Part shown: positions 1-6,545 of the stretch, piece after piece | Position numbering within the stretch: position 1 is the stretch's first letter | How the letters are laid out: each line of letters opens with the position of its first letter | Origin: UBA946 sp031550725 | GTDB lineage: Bacteria > Bacillota > Clostridia > Oscillospirales > Ruminococcaceae | Assembly: GCA_031550725.1 (NCBI GenBank) | Contig: JAVBOH010000044.1 | Span: forward strand, 1-19,204 | Direction: 5' to 3' | DNA: 19,204 nt | Translations under genes and position numbers: made by a program | Notes under the pieces: model-generated | Databases searched by the model: none | Told to the model about the DNA's origin: nothing | The model's input: the letters and a program-made list of their open reading frames with translations, nothing else

Positions 1-2006
1 CCCAGAATACCGTCATTTTCTGACGTTGAGCCATTTTTGCCCTTAGTTCTGTTACGAGAACGGGTATCAATAGTTTCCTTACCAAGCATTTTTGAAACAT
101 GCTCTAAAGTGGTAGGCTCTTGTCCGCCTAAAAACAGCAGACTATCGCAGTTACCGAGTACACTTTCCCAGCTGTCCTTATACATTTTTTTGAGCTGCGA
201 GAGGTTCTGAATAATTACATTCGCTGAAATTTCCATTGAACGCATAGTCGCTAAAAGCTCCTCAAAGCGTGGAATTGTACCGATATTCGCAAATTCGTCT
301 AATAGGCAACGAACATGAGTAAGTAATCTACCACCATATTTGAAATTTGCTCTGTCATACAAAACATCAAACATTTGGGTATAAAGCATTGCTGCTAGAA
401 AATTAAAGGTATCGTCTGACGACGGAATAATAATAAACAAAGCTTGCTTATTATCACCCAGTTCTTCTAGATGTAATGTATCACAACAAGTCAAGGACAT
501 TACTTCAGGAATATTGAAAGCTTGAAGTCTTACTGCTGTTGAAATGAGTATTGATTTTGCTGTATCTCCAGCAGCTTTTTTGAAGTCCTTGTAATACTTG
601 ATGCACATGTATGATGATGCCAGTTTTTTACGACTTGCTAGGTCAATGAGTTTTAATTCTTGAAATTGCTTATTCGCTTTTGCTTCTTCGGTCTCATATT
701 TATCAGGGTGTTCAAGTGCGTCAAAAATCAGGTCAAGGTCGGATTGGAAATCCCCACTATCCTCTTTAACCTCTGCTTTTTTCAGAAGTTTCATTACCTC
801 TGAAAAGTTCTGCATTTCTTTGCTTTCACACTCAACAAGATAGAAACATAAAGCTGCTAAAAGTGCCTTTGTACTGTCATCCCAGAACTGATCTCCACCT
901 CCACCACCCTCTTTTGAAGTGTTCTTCATCAGTACATTTACCATCTTAATTACAGCAGTCGCACTGTAATTTCCATCAGTATCATAAATGTACTGGAACG
1001 GATTGTAGTTGTGCGAATGGAGCATATCAATCAGATTGAAAACCTTGATTTTATAACCATAATTCTCAAGCATTTTACCAGTGGAACGTAAAAGTTCTCC
1101 CTTTGGATCTGTACAAACGTAGCTTGTATTGGCCTGCATAAGATTTGGCTTAACATAAAATCGTGATTTACCTGAGCCTGAGCCACCAATAACCATAACA
1201 TTCAGATTTTTTCTTGTCTGACGAGTATTAAGTGACATTTTCACATCATTCGTGAACAGCACATTATTATCAATAACAAACTCTTTTTCCTTGCGTTTTT
1301 TCTTTTGTTTAGGCTCATCTCTAGCCTTTGGCTCGACCTTTTCATCAACCGGATTACTTTCAGACGAAACATTTTCACCCTGCGTAACTTCTATGGTTTC
1401 AGAAATATCTGTGGCAATATTATCAGGAGTAATATCTGTTTCTATACTCACATCCTGTACATTTTGATTTTCAGTTTCCTGTTGAATTTCATTTTCAATA
1501 GGAACAGTTGTTACATCAGAATTCGGTTTACTTACTTGCTTTTCTTGTATTTCAGTTTTTTCAGCAAGCTTTGGTTTTAACTTGAATATATTACGGATTT
1601 TCAAGAAGAAATTCTTTATCTTTTTAGGAATATCTTTGATAGATATTTTTTCTTTCTGAGGTTTCGGAGGTTTATCAGCAAGTGATTTTGCTTCCTTCAC
1701 ATTTGCCCACCTTGCAGATCCGTGTTCCTCTCCTTTACGATGAAATTTCTTCTTATCTGTAATTTTCAGCAATACATAAAGTCCTAGTCCAAACGCAGTG
1801 AAAATCGGAAATTGTAATGCTTTTTGTCCTGCTTTCACCTGTTCGATTACAAGGTTAGTATCCATCAGCGTTTCTTCCAAACTATTCGCAAGCTTGTCTA
1901 TATCAACCTTTCCATTCTCTTTCGTTGAAAGGTCAAAGCAAGCTCCGAGTGCTGCTGTGAAGTAAATTACAAACGCTGCTAAAACTCCGTATATTGCTAT
2001 TGTCAT
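1..2006 (-). CDS. VirD4/TraG-type conjugation coupling protein (3' end outside window)
   Basis: Membrane ATPase that brings the relaxase-DNA complex to the type IV secretion channel. I translated the minus strand; the frame stays open from 2006 to base 1, so about 668 residues are present and the C-terminus is cut by the window edge. Visible parts: two hydrophobic N-terminal segments; the family motif HGSARW at about residue 95; Walker A GGSGSGKS with its Lys at about residue 280; then the DPKGELLRSTG and YNPFQYI blocks; and Walker B LLDEFANIG with Asp570/Glu571. These match the Gram-positive ICE coupling proteins (T4SS-DNA_transf family, PcfC/TcpA-like). A charged, low-complexity stretch of about 130 residues separates HGSARW from the ATPase core and is unusual. 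It follows the PcfB gene by a few bases. The ATG at 2006 is the first standard start in frame but has no SD; see the SD entry at 2044. Family call is secure, exact start is not. Confidence 0.93.
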   Translation of the reverse strand, partial: MTIAIYGVLAAFVIYFTAALGACFDLSTKENGKVDIDKLANSLEETLMDTNLVIEQVKAGQKALQFPIFTAFGLGLYVLLKITDKKKFHRKGEEHGSARWANVKEAKSLADKPPKPQKEKISIKDIPKKIKNFFLKIRNIFKLKPKLAEKTEIQEKQVSKPNSDVTTVPIENEIQQETENQNVQDVSIETDITPDNIATDISETIEVTQGENVSSESNPVDEKVEPKARDEPKQKKKRKEKEFVIDNNVLFTNDVKMSLNTRQTRKNLNVMVIGGSGSGKSRFYVKPNLMQANTSYVCTDPKGELLRSTGKMLENYGYKIKVFNLIDMLHSHNYNPFQYIYDTDGNYSATAVIKMVNVLMKNTSKEGGGGGDQFWDDSTKALLAALCFYLVECESKEMQNFSEVMKLLKKAEVKEDSGDFQSDLDLIFDALEHPDKYETEEAKANKQFQELKLIDLASRKKLASSYMCIKYYKDFKKAAGDTAKSILISTAVRLQAFNIPEVMSLTCCDTLHLEELGDNKQALFIIIPSSDDTFNFLAAMLYTQMFDVLYDRANFKYGGRLLTHVRCLLDEFANIGTIPRFEELLATMRSMEISANVIIQNLSQLKKMYKDSWESVLGNCDSLLFLGGQEPTTLEHVSKMLGKETIDTRSRNRTKGKNGSTSENDGIL

Positions 2007-2032
2007 GAAGTCGGTTTTCTTTGCAACTCTGC

Positions 2033-3412
2033 TTATTTACGGCTCCCCCTCTCAATCTTTTTGTTTTTGAGAAGATTGTCCGCTGTTAATGCTGCCATTT
2101 TTTGTGCTTTTGTCAGAAGATTGTTAGCAACACTTTGCTTTTGTGCCTTTGCAATGATTTTTTCAGCCTTTTGTGCTGTCATTCCAAAGCTGTCCATGAG
2201 CTGCTTTTTAGATGTTTCCTTGTCAGATAAATCAAGTCTTACTACTGTCATTCCTCCACGAACTGTAAATGCCGATTGTGTTTCACGTTCAATTAGGTAT
2301 TCCTTGAACTGTACCATTCTCGGTGCATCTACAAATCCAAGCTTTTCAGCCTTAGCCATAACAGCCTTTACGGTTTCAGTATCTTCTACCTTTAAATGCT
2401 GTCTTATACTGCGTTCGACTTCCTCTCTGTCCCTAGAGTTTTCTGATAATACAACGAAATTCCCTCTGGTATCAGTTATGGTAAGTCTTATTGCCTCATC
2501 CTCATTAAACTGCATTTTTGCAAATGAGAACTTATCTGTCAGAACATTTTCATTCGCAAACTTTATATCCTTTTCATAGTAAGCCATCTGCTCCAATTGT
2601 CGTGATCCACTTAGGTAATATCCTAACTGTTCATCACTAAGTTTCGAGGTAAGTGCATTTGCTACTTCAACAGCTTTTACAGAAGAATACCCCAACCGTT
2701 CTCTCAGAACTCTTTCAAGCTTTGCTTTGGTGCTGAAATTCATTGTTAAGTTTTTACCCTGTTCGCTGTCAGTAACAATAATCTGTGGTTTGCCTTTTTT
2801 GTCAATCTGCACATCAATTGCTGTTTTGGATAGTTCACTGTGAAGTTTTTTGAAATTCTCCACAGCGACTTCTATCTGTTTTTCATAAGCAGCGCCGAAT
2901 ATACACTTGACACCATCTTTCGATTCCATGAAATTCACAGGTATGTCATGCTCTGAACAATAAATTTGGAACGCTTCAACCTGATCCTTTTCTATGGTAA
3001 TCATTCGCTCGGTTTGCTCTGGCATTGCAAGTTTTTCTCGCATCATATCCTGAACTATGGCATTTACTGCTTCCTTGTCTTTTACATTGAAAAACAATGA
3101 AATCGTATTTTCCTTGCCATGCTCCTGTATCGCCGCCACAGGAATATTCAAGTCTTTCGCTCTTTGAATAAACTTTGCATAATCCTCTTTAGCAAAGCTT
3201 GGGAGCATTGTTACTTCTCCGCCGTCCTTTAATTTTTGGTATGTGACCTCGCCGCCAGACAATACCTCTGATTTTTCGGACTTCATTTGCTTTCGTGCTT
3301 CACGTTCTCGCTCAATTGCAATCTTTAAGAGTTCCATAAATATCTCTGTTGCTTTTGATACGATTTGTGTTGTAACACTCACTCCCGCACTTGCTACATC
3401 ATCTCCGTGCAT
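2033..3412 (-). CDS. PcfB family conjugation protein (DUF3801), 459 aa
   Basis: PcfB/DUF3801 proteins are encoded just upstream of the VirD4-type coupling protein in enterococcal pCF10-like plasmids and clostridial Tn1549-type ICEs. They are needed for conjugative transfer, probably by working with the coupling protein at the membrane. The N-terminal 150 residues carry the family pattern: a short helix-rich start, then KSEVLSGGEVTYQKLKDGG and a region in which IPVAAIQEHGKE precedes a repeat of the same fold containing DIPVNFMESKDG. The remaining 300 residues are a charged helical extension, longer than the basic family size (about 150-200 aa). The start is well set by AAGGAGG six bases before the ATG. 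The gene ends three bases before the possible start of the coupling protein, so the two are almost surely cotranscribed. No catalytic motif is seen. I recognise the family but not a biochemical activity. Confidence 0.85.
   Translation of the reverse strand: MHGDDVASAGVSVTTQIVSKATEIFMELLKIAIEREREARKQMKSEKSEVLSGGEVTYQKLKDGGEVTMLPSFAKEDYAKFIQRAKDLNIPVAAIQEHGKENTISLFFNVKDKEAVNAIVQDMMREKLAMPEQTERMITIEKDQVEAFQIYCSEHDIPVNFMESKDGVKCIFGAAYEKQIEVAVENFKKLHSELSKTAIDVQIDKKGKPQIIVTDSEQGKNLTMNFSTKAKLERVLRERLGYSSVKAVEVANALTSKLSDEQLGYYLSGSRQLEQMAYYEKDIKFANENVLTDKFSFAKMQFNEDEAIRLTITDTRGNFVVLSENSRDREEVERSIRQHLKVEDTETVKAVMAKAEKLGFVDAPRMVQFKEYLIERETQSAFTVRGGMTVVRLDLSDKETSKKQLMDSFGMTAQKAEKIIAKAQKQSVANNLLTKAQKMAALTADNLLKNKKIERGSRK
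2044..2050 (-). promoter_or_regulatory. SD facing a possible ATA start for the coupling protein
   Basis: AGGGGGA lies at the end of the PcfB coding sequence, seven bases before an in-frame ATA at 2036-2034. That codon would add ten residues (beginning ISRVAKKTDF) to the coupling protein. An in-frame TAA lies just before it and the next standard start is the ATG at 2006, which has no SD. The spacing suggests that translation starts at, or formerly started at, the ATA position, perhaps a mutated ATG. Confidence 0.4.
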
Positions 3413-3526
3413 TTTAAGCCTCCTTCCTCATTAGTTTGAAAGGTAATTTATTTTGCCCTTCACTAATAAGGAAAAAAAACGGCTTTTTTTAAGGGTTTTT
3501 TGAAAAAGTTTTTTTAAGTTTGTAAG
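3413..3526 (-). promoter_or_regulatory. Structured leader between the sigma-like gene and pcfB
   Basis: A 12-bp inverted repeat with one mismatch (3424-3435 and 3462-3473) brackets a 26-base loop. Its pcfB-proximal arm ends immediately before the GGAGG of pcfB, so folding would place a stem next to that SD. Further upstream, eight A residues, CGGC and seven T residues (3472-3490, plus-strand reading) could form an all-A:T stem with a U run on either strand. It could be a weak terminator for the sigma-like gene or a pause site. No clear promoter was seen, so pcfB may depend on readthrough. Confidence 0.35.
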
Positions 3527-4033
3527 TTATAACAAATCCACCCAATTATTAAGCACGGTATTTTGTAGAATATTACCAAACGGTTTTAAGTTTTCTAAAG
3601 CACGCTCACAGCTTTCTTGAACAGATGTTAAAGCCACACCCTCATGCTTTCCAATTTGCTTATATGTCATCTCATATTTAAATCTCATATATAATCTACG
3701 ACGCTGACGCTTAGTTAAAACTGAAAGAATACCTAGTATTTTATTGATTTCTTCATCATTTTTTTCAATGAAATACTTTTCATCAGTTGGCATTTCATTG
3801 ATAGTTAATGAAGTAGGGGAATTATTATCTTCAACCAATGATGTTGTCTTTTTTCTCCAATAATTCTCCACGCTTGAAGTATTTCGTTCATCATCAATCA
3901 TGAATTTTAATATTTCATCATTAATCTCTGCATAATCTTTTTCTGAGCAGTTCCTATCATACACACTTGATAGCTTTATAAAATTTACATCATTATCTTT
4001 CTTTGTATGAACAATAATGCGTTCATCGTACAT
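3527..4033 (-). CDS. Sigma-70 region-4-like regulator of the conjugative region, 168 aa
   Basis: A DNA-binding regulator whose C-terminal half (about residues 95-155) has the sigma-70 region 4 helix-turn-helix pattern: LTKRQRRRLYMRF, then YKQIGKHEGVALTSVQESCERALENLK. Region 2 (core RNA polymerase and -10 binding) is not evident, so it may be a truncated sigma factor or an activator, like the small sigma-like proteins of Tn916-type elements (for example Tn916 Orf7). I chose the ATG at 4033 because GGAGGT lies seven bases upstream; a TTG at 4048 overlaps that SD and is unlikely. The gene lies upstream of pcfB and the coupling protein on the same strand and is a plausible transfer-gene activator (inference). 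Its SD is partly inside a hairpin that follows a short leader ORF, which suggests translational control. Confidence 0.75.
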   Translation of the reverse strand: MYDERIIVHTKKDNDVNFIKLSSVYDRNCSEKDYAEINDEILKFMIDDERNTSSVENYWRKKTTSLVEDNNSPTSLTINEMPTDEKYFIEKNDEEINKILGILSVLTKRQRRRLYMRFKYEMTYKQIGKHEGVALTSVQESCERALENLKPFGNILQNTVLNNWVDLL

Positions 4034-4044
4034 ATTGATTACCT

Positions 4045-4089
4045 CCAAAATTTGAATTAAATTGTTTTATGTTTAAAATCAAATTTTGG
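4045..4089 (-). promoter_or_regulatory. SD-sequestering hairpin (candidate translational attenuator)
   Basis: On the minus strand, CCAAAATTTGA (4089-4079) and TCAAATTTTGG (4055-4045) form a perfect 11-bp inverted repeat with a 23-base loop. The last two G residues of the second arm are the first G residues of the GGAGGT SD that serves the sigma-like gene. The hairpin begins at the base next to the stop codon of the leader ORF at 4090-4122. A ribosome held near the end of that ORF would open the stem and free the SD. The geometry resembles translational attenuation of erm and cat genes. Seen directly: repeat and SD overlap. Inferred: function. Confidence 0.55.
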
Positions 4090-4122
4090 TTATGGGTAAC
4101 GAATATGGTAATATGTACACAT
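4090..4122 (-). CDS. Ten-residue leader peptide upstream of the sigma-like regulator
   Basis: The ORF reads MCTYYHIRYP and stops with TAA. It has an excellent SD (GGAGGTG, six bases before the ATG), which is rare by chance for such a short frame. The stop codon abuts the hairpin that covers the SD of the next gene. The peptide is rich in Tyr (three of ten) with His and Arg. It may act as a leader whose translation or stalling controls the downstream gene, as for antibiotic-resistance leader peptides. I do not recognise the sequence. A free-standing peptide function is possible but less likely given the hairpin. Confidence 0.5.
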   Translation of the reverse strand: MCTYYHIRYP

Positions 4123-4196
4123 ACACTTCACCTCCGAAACGTTAAAATTCAATGAATAATTTAACGCATCAGAAGTTGCTGCTTAAATTTGGGCAT

Positions 4197-4238
4197 AAAA
4201 AAAGCTCCATACCTCATATTTATATGAGATATGGAGCT
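4197..4238 (-). terminator. Rho-independent terminator after the HTH regulator gene
   Basis: A 15-bp stem with one mismatch (AGCTCCATATCTCAT / ATGAGGTATGGAGCT in minus-strand reading) and a six-base loop is followed by seven T residues. It ends the transcript of the regulator at 4349-4903 and isolates the downstream leader ORF and sigma-like gene as a separate unit. Confidence 0.88.
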
Positions 4239-4329
4239 GATTGCCTGATTTATATCAGACATTGCCCTATTTTATTTATGCGTATAATATCCACTATACA
4301 CATTGTAACACACTTGACATTTCAAGTCA

Positions 4330-4391
4330 GTAGCAAACTGGTCGCAATTCAGTCGCAATATTGTCGCATCTTAGTCGCAAAATCTTGCGAC
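4330..4391. repeat. Iteron-like array: five 11-bp direct repeats plus one inverted copy
   Basis: GTCGCA occurs at 4341, 4352, 4363 and 4374, with a variant GTAGCA at 4330, all exactly 11 bp apart. An inverted copy (TGCGAC) lies at 4386-4391. The array spans the last codons and stop of the HTH regulator gene and its 3' flank. Helical phasing points to cooperative binding of a protein on one face of the DNA, such as a replication initiator, an oriT accessory protein or an autoregulator. Confidence 0.7.
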
Positions 4392-4903
4392 TTTTTTTCT
4401 ATATATTCAGGCATTATAAACCCAAATAAAATATATCCTAATAGCAATATTGCTTCTTTCTTCTTACGGTAAAATGTACTTCTTTCCAGTTCAAGCATTT
4501 CAAGAATGTCATCCTCAGTATAAGTCCATCTATTCAAATATTTCAAGTCAAAAATAGAATAAAAAATAGTTCCATTATCCGGATAGTCTTTGATTTTTAT
4601 TATTGCCTTGTCTATCAATTCTATCAAAACCCTGGTTTGCATTACATTTATTGCTCTGGCTCGAAACACATCCAGTTCCTTATCAGGTGCAAAATTTAGT
4701 AAATAACTTAAGCTTTCATTATCACCCATGCAGCTTTCATAGGTAATATAGTTTAAATCATTTATGCTGTCACATAAACCCCAATTAATTTTGCGATATA
4801 ACCTCAAAAGTATATCAGTTTTTTTATAGGTATTTTGTGCATCTAATCCTATAATCGAATAATCCCCTTTAATCATTTGCATTATCATTGACTCTTTTGA
4901 CAT
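4349..4903 (-). CDS. Putative HTH regulator with sigma-region-4-like C-terminus, 184 aa
   Basis: I do not recognise a named family. The N-terminal 110 residues are helical without obvious motifs. Residues of about 125-160 (YTEDDILEMLELERSTFYRKKK) look like a helix-turn-helix of the sigma region 4/ArpU type found in phage and ICE regulators. The start is firm: AGGAGG lies seven bases before the ATG. Transcription probably begins from the near-consensus promoter at 4997-5026, which carries a LexA-like box, and ends at the terminator at 4197-4238. The 3' end of the gene is made of 11-bp repeats, so its last residues are partly dictated by a DNA-site array. It is divergent from the 15-aa peptide gene and shares its upstream region. 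Likely role is control of the conjugative region (inference from location). Confidence 0.65.
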   Translation of the reverse strand: MSKESMIMQMIKGDYSIIGLDAQNTYKKTDILLRLYRKINWGLCDSINDLNYITYESCMGDNESLSYLLNFAPDKELDVFRARAINVMQTRVLIELIDKAIIKIKDYPDNGTIFYSIFDLKYLNRWTYTEDDILEMLELERSTFYRKKKEAILLLGYILFGFIMPEYIEKKSQDFATKMRQYCD

Positions 4904-4996
4904 CTTAGTTCCTCCTGTTCCTTACACAATGCTATTCATATTGCTATAATTAAATTGTCATGATTTTATTAAAATATATTTTTTCAGCTTATAAAT

Positions 4997-5026
4997 ATTA
5001 TACAATAGAACATATGTGCTTGTCAA
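4997..5026 (-). promoter_or_regulatory. Sigma-A promoter with LexA-like box in the spacer
   Basis: In minus-strand reading: TTGACA (5026-5021), an 18-base spacer, TATAAT (5002-4997). The spacer contains GCACATATGTTC (5019-5008), which differs by one base from the Gram-positive LexA/DinR core GAAC-N4-GTTC. LexA bound there would block RNA polymerase. It is placed to drive the HTH regulator at 4349-4903, with an untranslated leader of about 85 bases. Promoter match is strong; LexA control is inferred. Confidence 0.7.
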
Positions 5027-5066
5027 TACATTTGCAAAATTATTTATTAAATAATTTGTATATACC

Positions 5067-5100
5067 AATTTCCTACAAAAACCTACCGAATTCCTATAAA
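5067..5100. promoter_or_regulatory. LytTR-type direct-repeat operator upstream of the peptide gene
   Basis: AATTTCCTACAAA (5067-5079) and GAATTCCTATAAA (5088-5100) match at 10 of 13 positions and lie 21 bp apart. That is the two-helical-turn spacing (9 + 12 + 9) of AgrA/ComE-type LytTR sites. A weaker CCTAC copy sits midway. The second copy ends four bases before the -35 box of the peptide promoter, the usual place for an activator of this class. The bases themselves do not match the AgrA consensus, so the call rests on spacing, position and the neighbouring LytTR regulator. Confidence 0.55.
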
Positions 5101-5103
5101 TCA

Positions 5104-5132
5104 TTTACACCCAAAGTCATATGTGATATAAC
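5104..5132 (+). promoter_or_regulatory. Promoter of the 15-aa peptide gene
   Basis: TTTACA, a 17-base spacer and TATAAC with an extended -10 TG (5124-5125). The predicted transcript would start near 5139, carry an SD at 5164-5170 and end at the hairpin at 5229-5266, giving an RNA of only about 130 bases. Confidence 0.65.
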
Positions 5133-5177
5133 TGAATTACAGTGTTGCAACGCTAATAAATTTAGGAGGTGTTCATC

Positions 5178-5225
5178 ATGGCAGTATGCAGTTGGAATTG
5201 GCTTTTATGGATATTTGGTAAATAA
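5178..5225 (+). CDS. 15-residue Trp-rich peptide, candidate leaderless signal
   Basis: The ORF encodes MAVCSWNWLLWIFGK. It has a consensus SD (AGGAGGT, seven bases before the ATG), a promoter just upstream and a strong terminator four bases after the stop, so it is a complete transcription unit for one tiny peptide. It has three Trp, one Cys near the N-terminus and a C-terminal Lys, and no leader or double-glycine site. It converges on a histidine kinase/LytTR regulator operon, and a LytTR-spaced repeat lies directly upstream of its promoter, the arrangement expected for an autoinduced pheromone. No AgrB-like processing enzyme or dedicated exporter is in the window. Very short unprocessed hydrophobic signals are known (the SpeB-inducing peptide of Streptococcus pyogenes). 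Alternatives: a membrane-active toxin, or a small regulatory RNA with an incidental ORF. I do not recognise the peptide from any known family. Confidence 0.6.
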   Translation: MAVCSWNWLLWIFGK

Positions 5226-5228
5226 TCA

Positions 5229-5266
5229 AAATGAGGGAGTGCATTTAATTTTGCACTCCCTCATTT
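5229..5266. terminator. Bidirectional terminator between peptide gene and kinase gene
   Basis: A perfect 15-bp stem (AAATGAGGGAGTGCA / TGCACTCCCTCATTT) with an eight-base loop. On the minus strand its start overlaps the kinase stop codon and it is followed by a T-rich tail; on the plus strand it directly follows the peptide stop. It serves both converging units. Confidence 0.85.
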
Positions 5267-6545
5267 ATAAAACATTCGGTATAATTATTCTAACCCTAAA
5301 GAAATCATCATCGCATTGATAATCTACTACACCATCCAAATTTTCTATACATTCATGTACATTTACACTACCAAAACCATGTATTATTTTATCACTCTTA
5401 TCCGTATTAAGTTTACCATTATGTATTTCTTTTTTAACATTAACAGAATTGTTTATTTTGATAATTATAGAATTATTATAATAGCCGAACTTCATAAGCA
5501 CTATTTTATCACTTGTTTGTTCAGCTGCATAAAAAGCATTTTCTAGTAGATTAGATATAATAGTTACTATATCTATATCTGAAATACGTAGATTATTTGA
5601 TACTTTACCTGTTATTTCAAGCTTCACATCTTTATATCTTTCAGTACAATCAGTTATTATTGTATTAATAAGATGATTTCCTGTATCATAAATAATTGAT
5701 GTATTTTTGAATTTAATATTCAGACTGTCAAAATACTCATTAAGATTATCGATTTCATCAGCTTCGAGTAGTTGGTGCATACTCCTAATATGAAACATTA
5801 TATCATGATAAATCCTCTGTTTTTCTTTGCTTTTTGTAAGAACAGATTCATAATAGTTTTTCTGTTCTGTTACAACAGACGATATTACTTCTAATTCATT
5901 TTTTCGGAGTATATGTTTATAGCTTTCCTTTGCAAAAATAGTACTTAGTATACAGAATATTACGCCTGAAAAGCAAATACCTATTGCTACTTTTGCTTTA
6001 GTATCCCCAGCAAGACACATAGCAGGTGTCATGTATAAACCACATGAAAATCCACCTGCTATCAACAATATTAGTATTTGTCTTTTCATATAACATGAAT
6101 TTATATTATAAAATATATGTGTTATTAGTTTTTTCAATATTATCACAATTCCTATTAGTACTAAATTTATTGAGTTGATTATTATATCTGTTTGATAATT
6201 TATTAGTAAAACTTCTATATTTATATTCGTAAAACATAATACTATGCTTGTTATAAACATATCTGTAAGACATATTTTTATGTATGAAAGCAAACAGCAT
6301 TTTATTCTATTTTGACCTTTAATTATTAATGATGCTGATATTACTGCCATTATCCCATATAAAAAAACAGATAAGCTTGAAAATATATACTTTGTTATAA
6401 CTGCTACCGAAGTCAGAGAAATTACATTAAATGTGATACTTAATTTTGTTATATTGATTTTAAAACTTTCTACTGTGGTTACTACAAGAACTATTTTAAG
6501 AAGTTCTATGATATATGCTATTATATTATGATGAAATATTGTCAT
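5265..6545 (-). CDS. AgrC-like sensor histidine kinase (HPK10/GHKL), 426 aa
   Basis: Membrane sensor kinase of the peptide-pheromone class. Residues 1-205 contain about six hydrophobic segments, typical of AgrC-type peptide receptors. A linker leads to the H box YHDIMFHIRSM with phosphoacceptor His247. The GHKL ATPase domain follows: N box SNLLENAF (332-339) and G box HGFGS (389-393). The HPK10 class typically lacks a classical D box. I chose the ATG at 6545, which overlaps the regulator's TGA by four bases (ATGA); a TTG two codons earlier is less likely. It is the last gene of a three-gene operon and ends in the shared terminator. Its ligand is probably a peptide; the 15-aa product encoded convergently just beyond the terminator is the obvious candidate (inference). 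No agrB or agrD is adjacent. Confidence 0.88.
   Translation of the reverse strand: MTIFHHNIIAYIIELLKIVLVVTTVESFKINITKLSITFNVISLTSVAVITKYIFSSLSVFLYGIMAVISASLIIKGQNRIKCCLLSYIKICLTDMFITSIVLCFTNINIEVLLINYQTDIIINSINLVLIGIVIILKKLITHIFYNINSCYMKRQILILLIAGGFSCGLYMTPAMCLAGDTKAKVAIGICFSGVIFCILSTIFAKESYKHILRKNELEVISSVVTEQKNYYESVLTKSKEKQRIYHDIMFHIRSMHQLLEADEIDNLNEYFDSLNIKFKNTSIIYDTGNHLINTIITDCTERYKDVKLEITGKVSNNLRISDIDIVTIISNLLENAFYAAEQTSDKIVLMKFGYYNNSIIIKINNSVNVKKEIHNGKLNTDKSDKIIHGFGSVNVHECIENLDGVVDYQCDDDFFRVRIIIPNVL

Noticed and set aside
1252..1580. Two plus-strand ORFs opposite the coupling protein
   Set aside because: They are antisense to the continuous VirD4-type frame, in its low-complexity insertion, with no SD.
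4034..4048. TTG start extending the sigma-like protein by five residues
   Set aside because: The TTG overlaps the GGAGGT SD of the better ATG at 4033.
4330..4391. Short CRISPR array
   Set aside because: Repeat unit is 11 bp with 5-bp variable parts, far too short for CRISPR repeats and spacers, and no cas gene is nearby.
4152..4472. Plus-strand ORF of 106 codons
   Set aside because: It crosses a terminator and the antisense of the HTH regulator and 11-bp array; no SD.
5178..5225. Calling the 15-aa peptide an AgrD precursor
   Set aside because: AgrD has an amphipathic N-terminal leader, the AIP core and an acidic tail (about 45 aa) and needs AgrB; none of these is present.
4960..5319. Plus-strand ORF of 119 codons over the peptide-gene region
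   Set aside because: It lacks an SD, crosses two promoters, the 15-aa ORF in another frame and the terminator, and reads like random AT-rich sequence.
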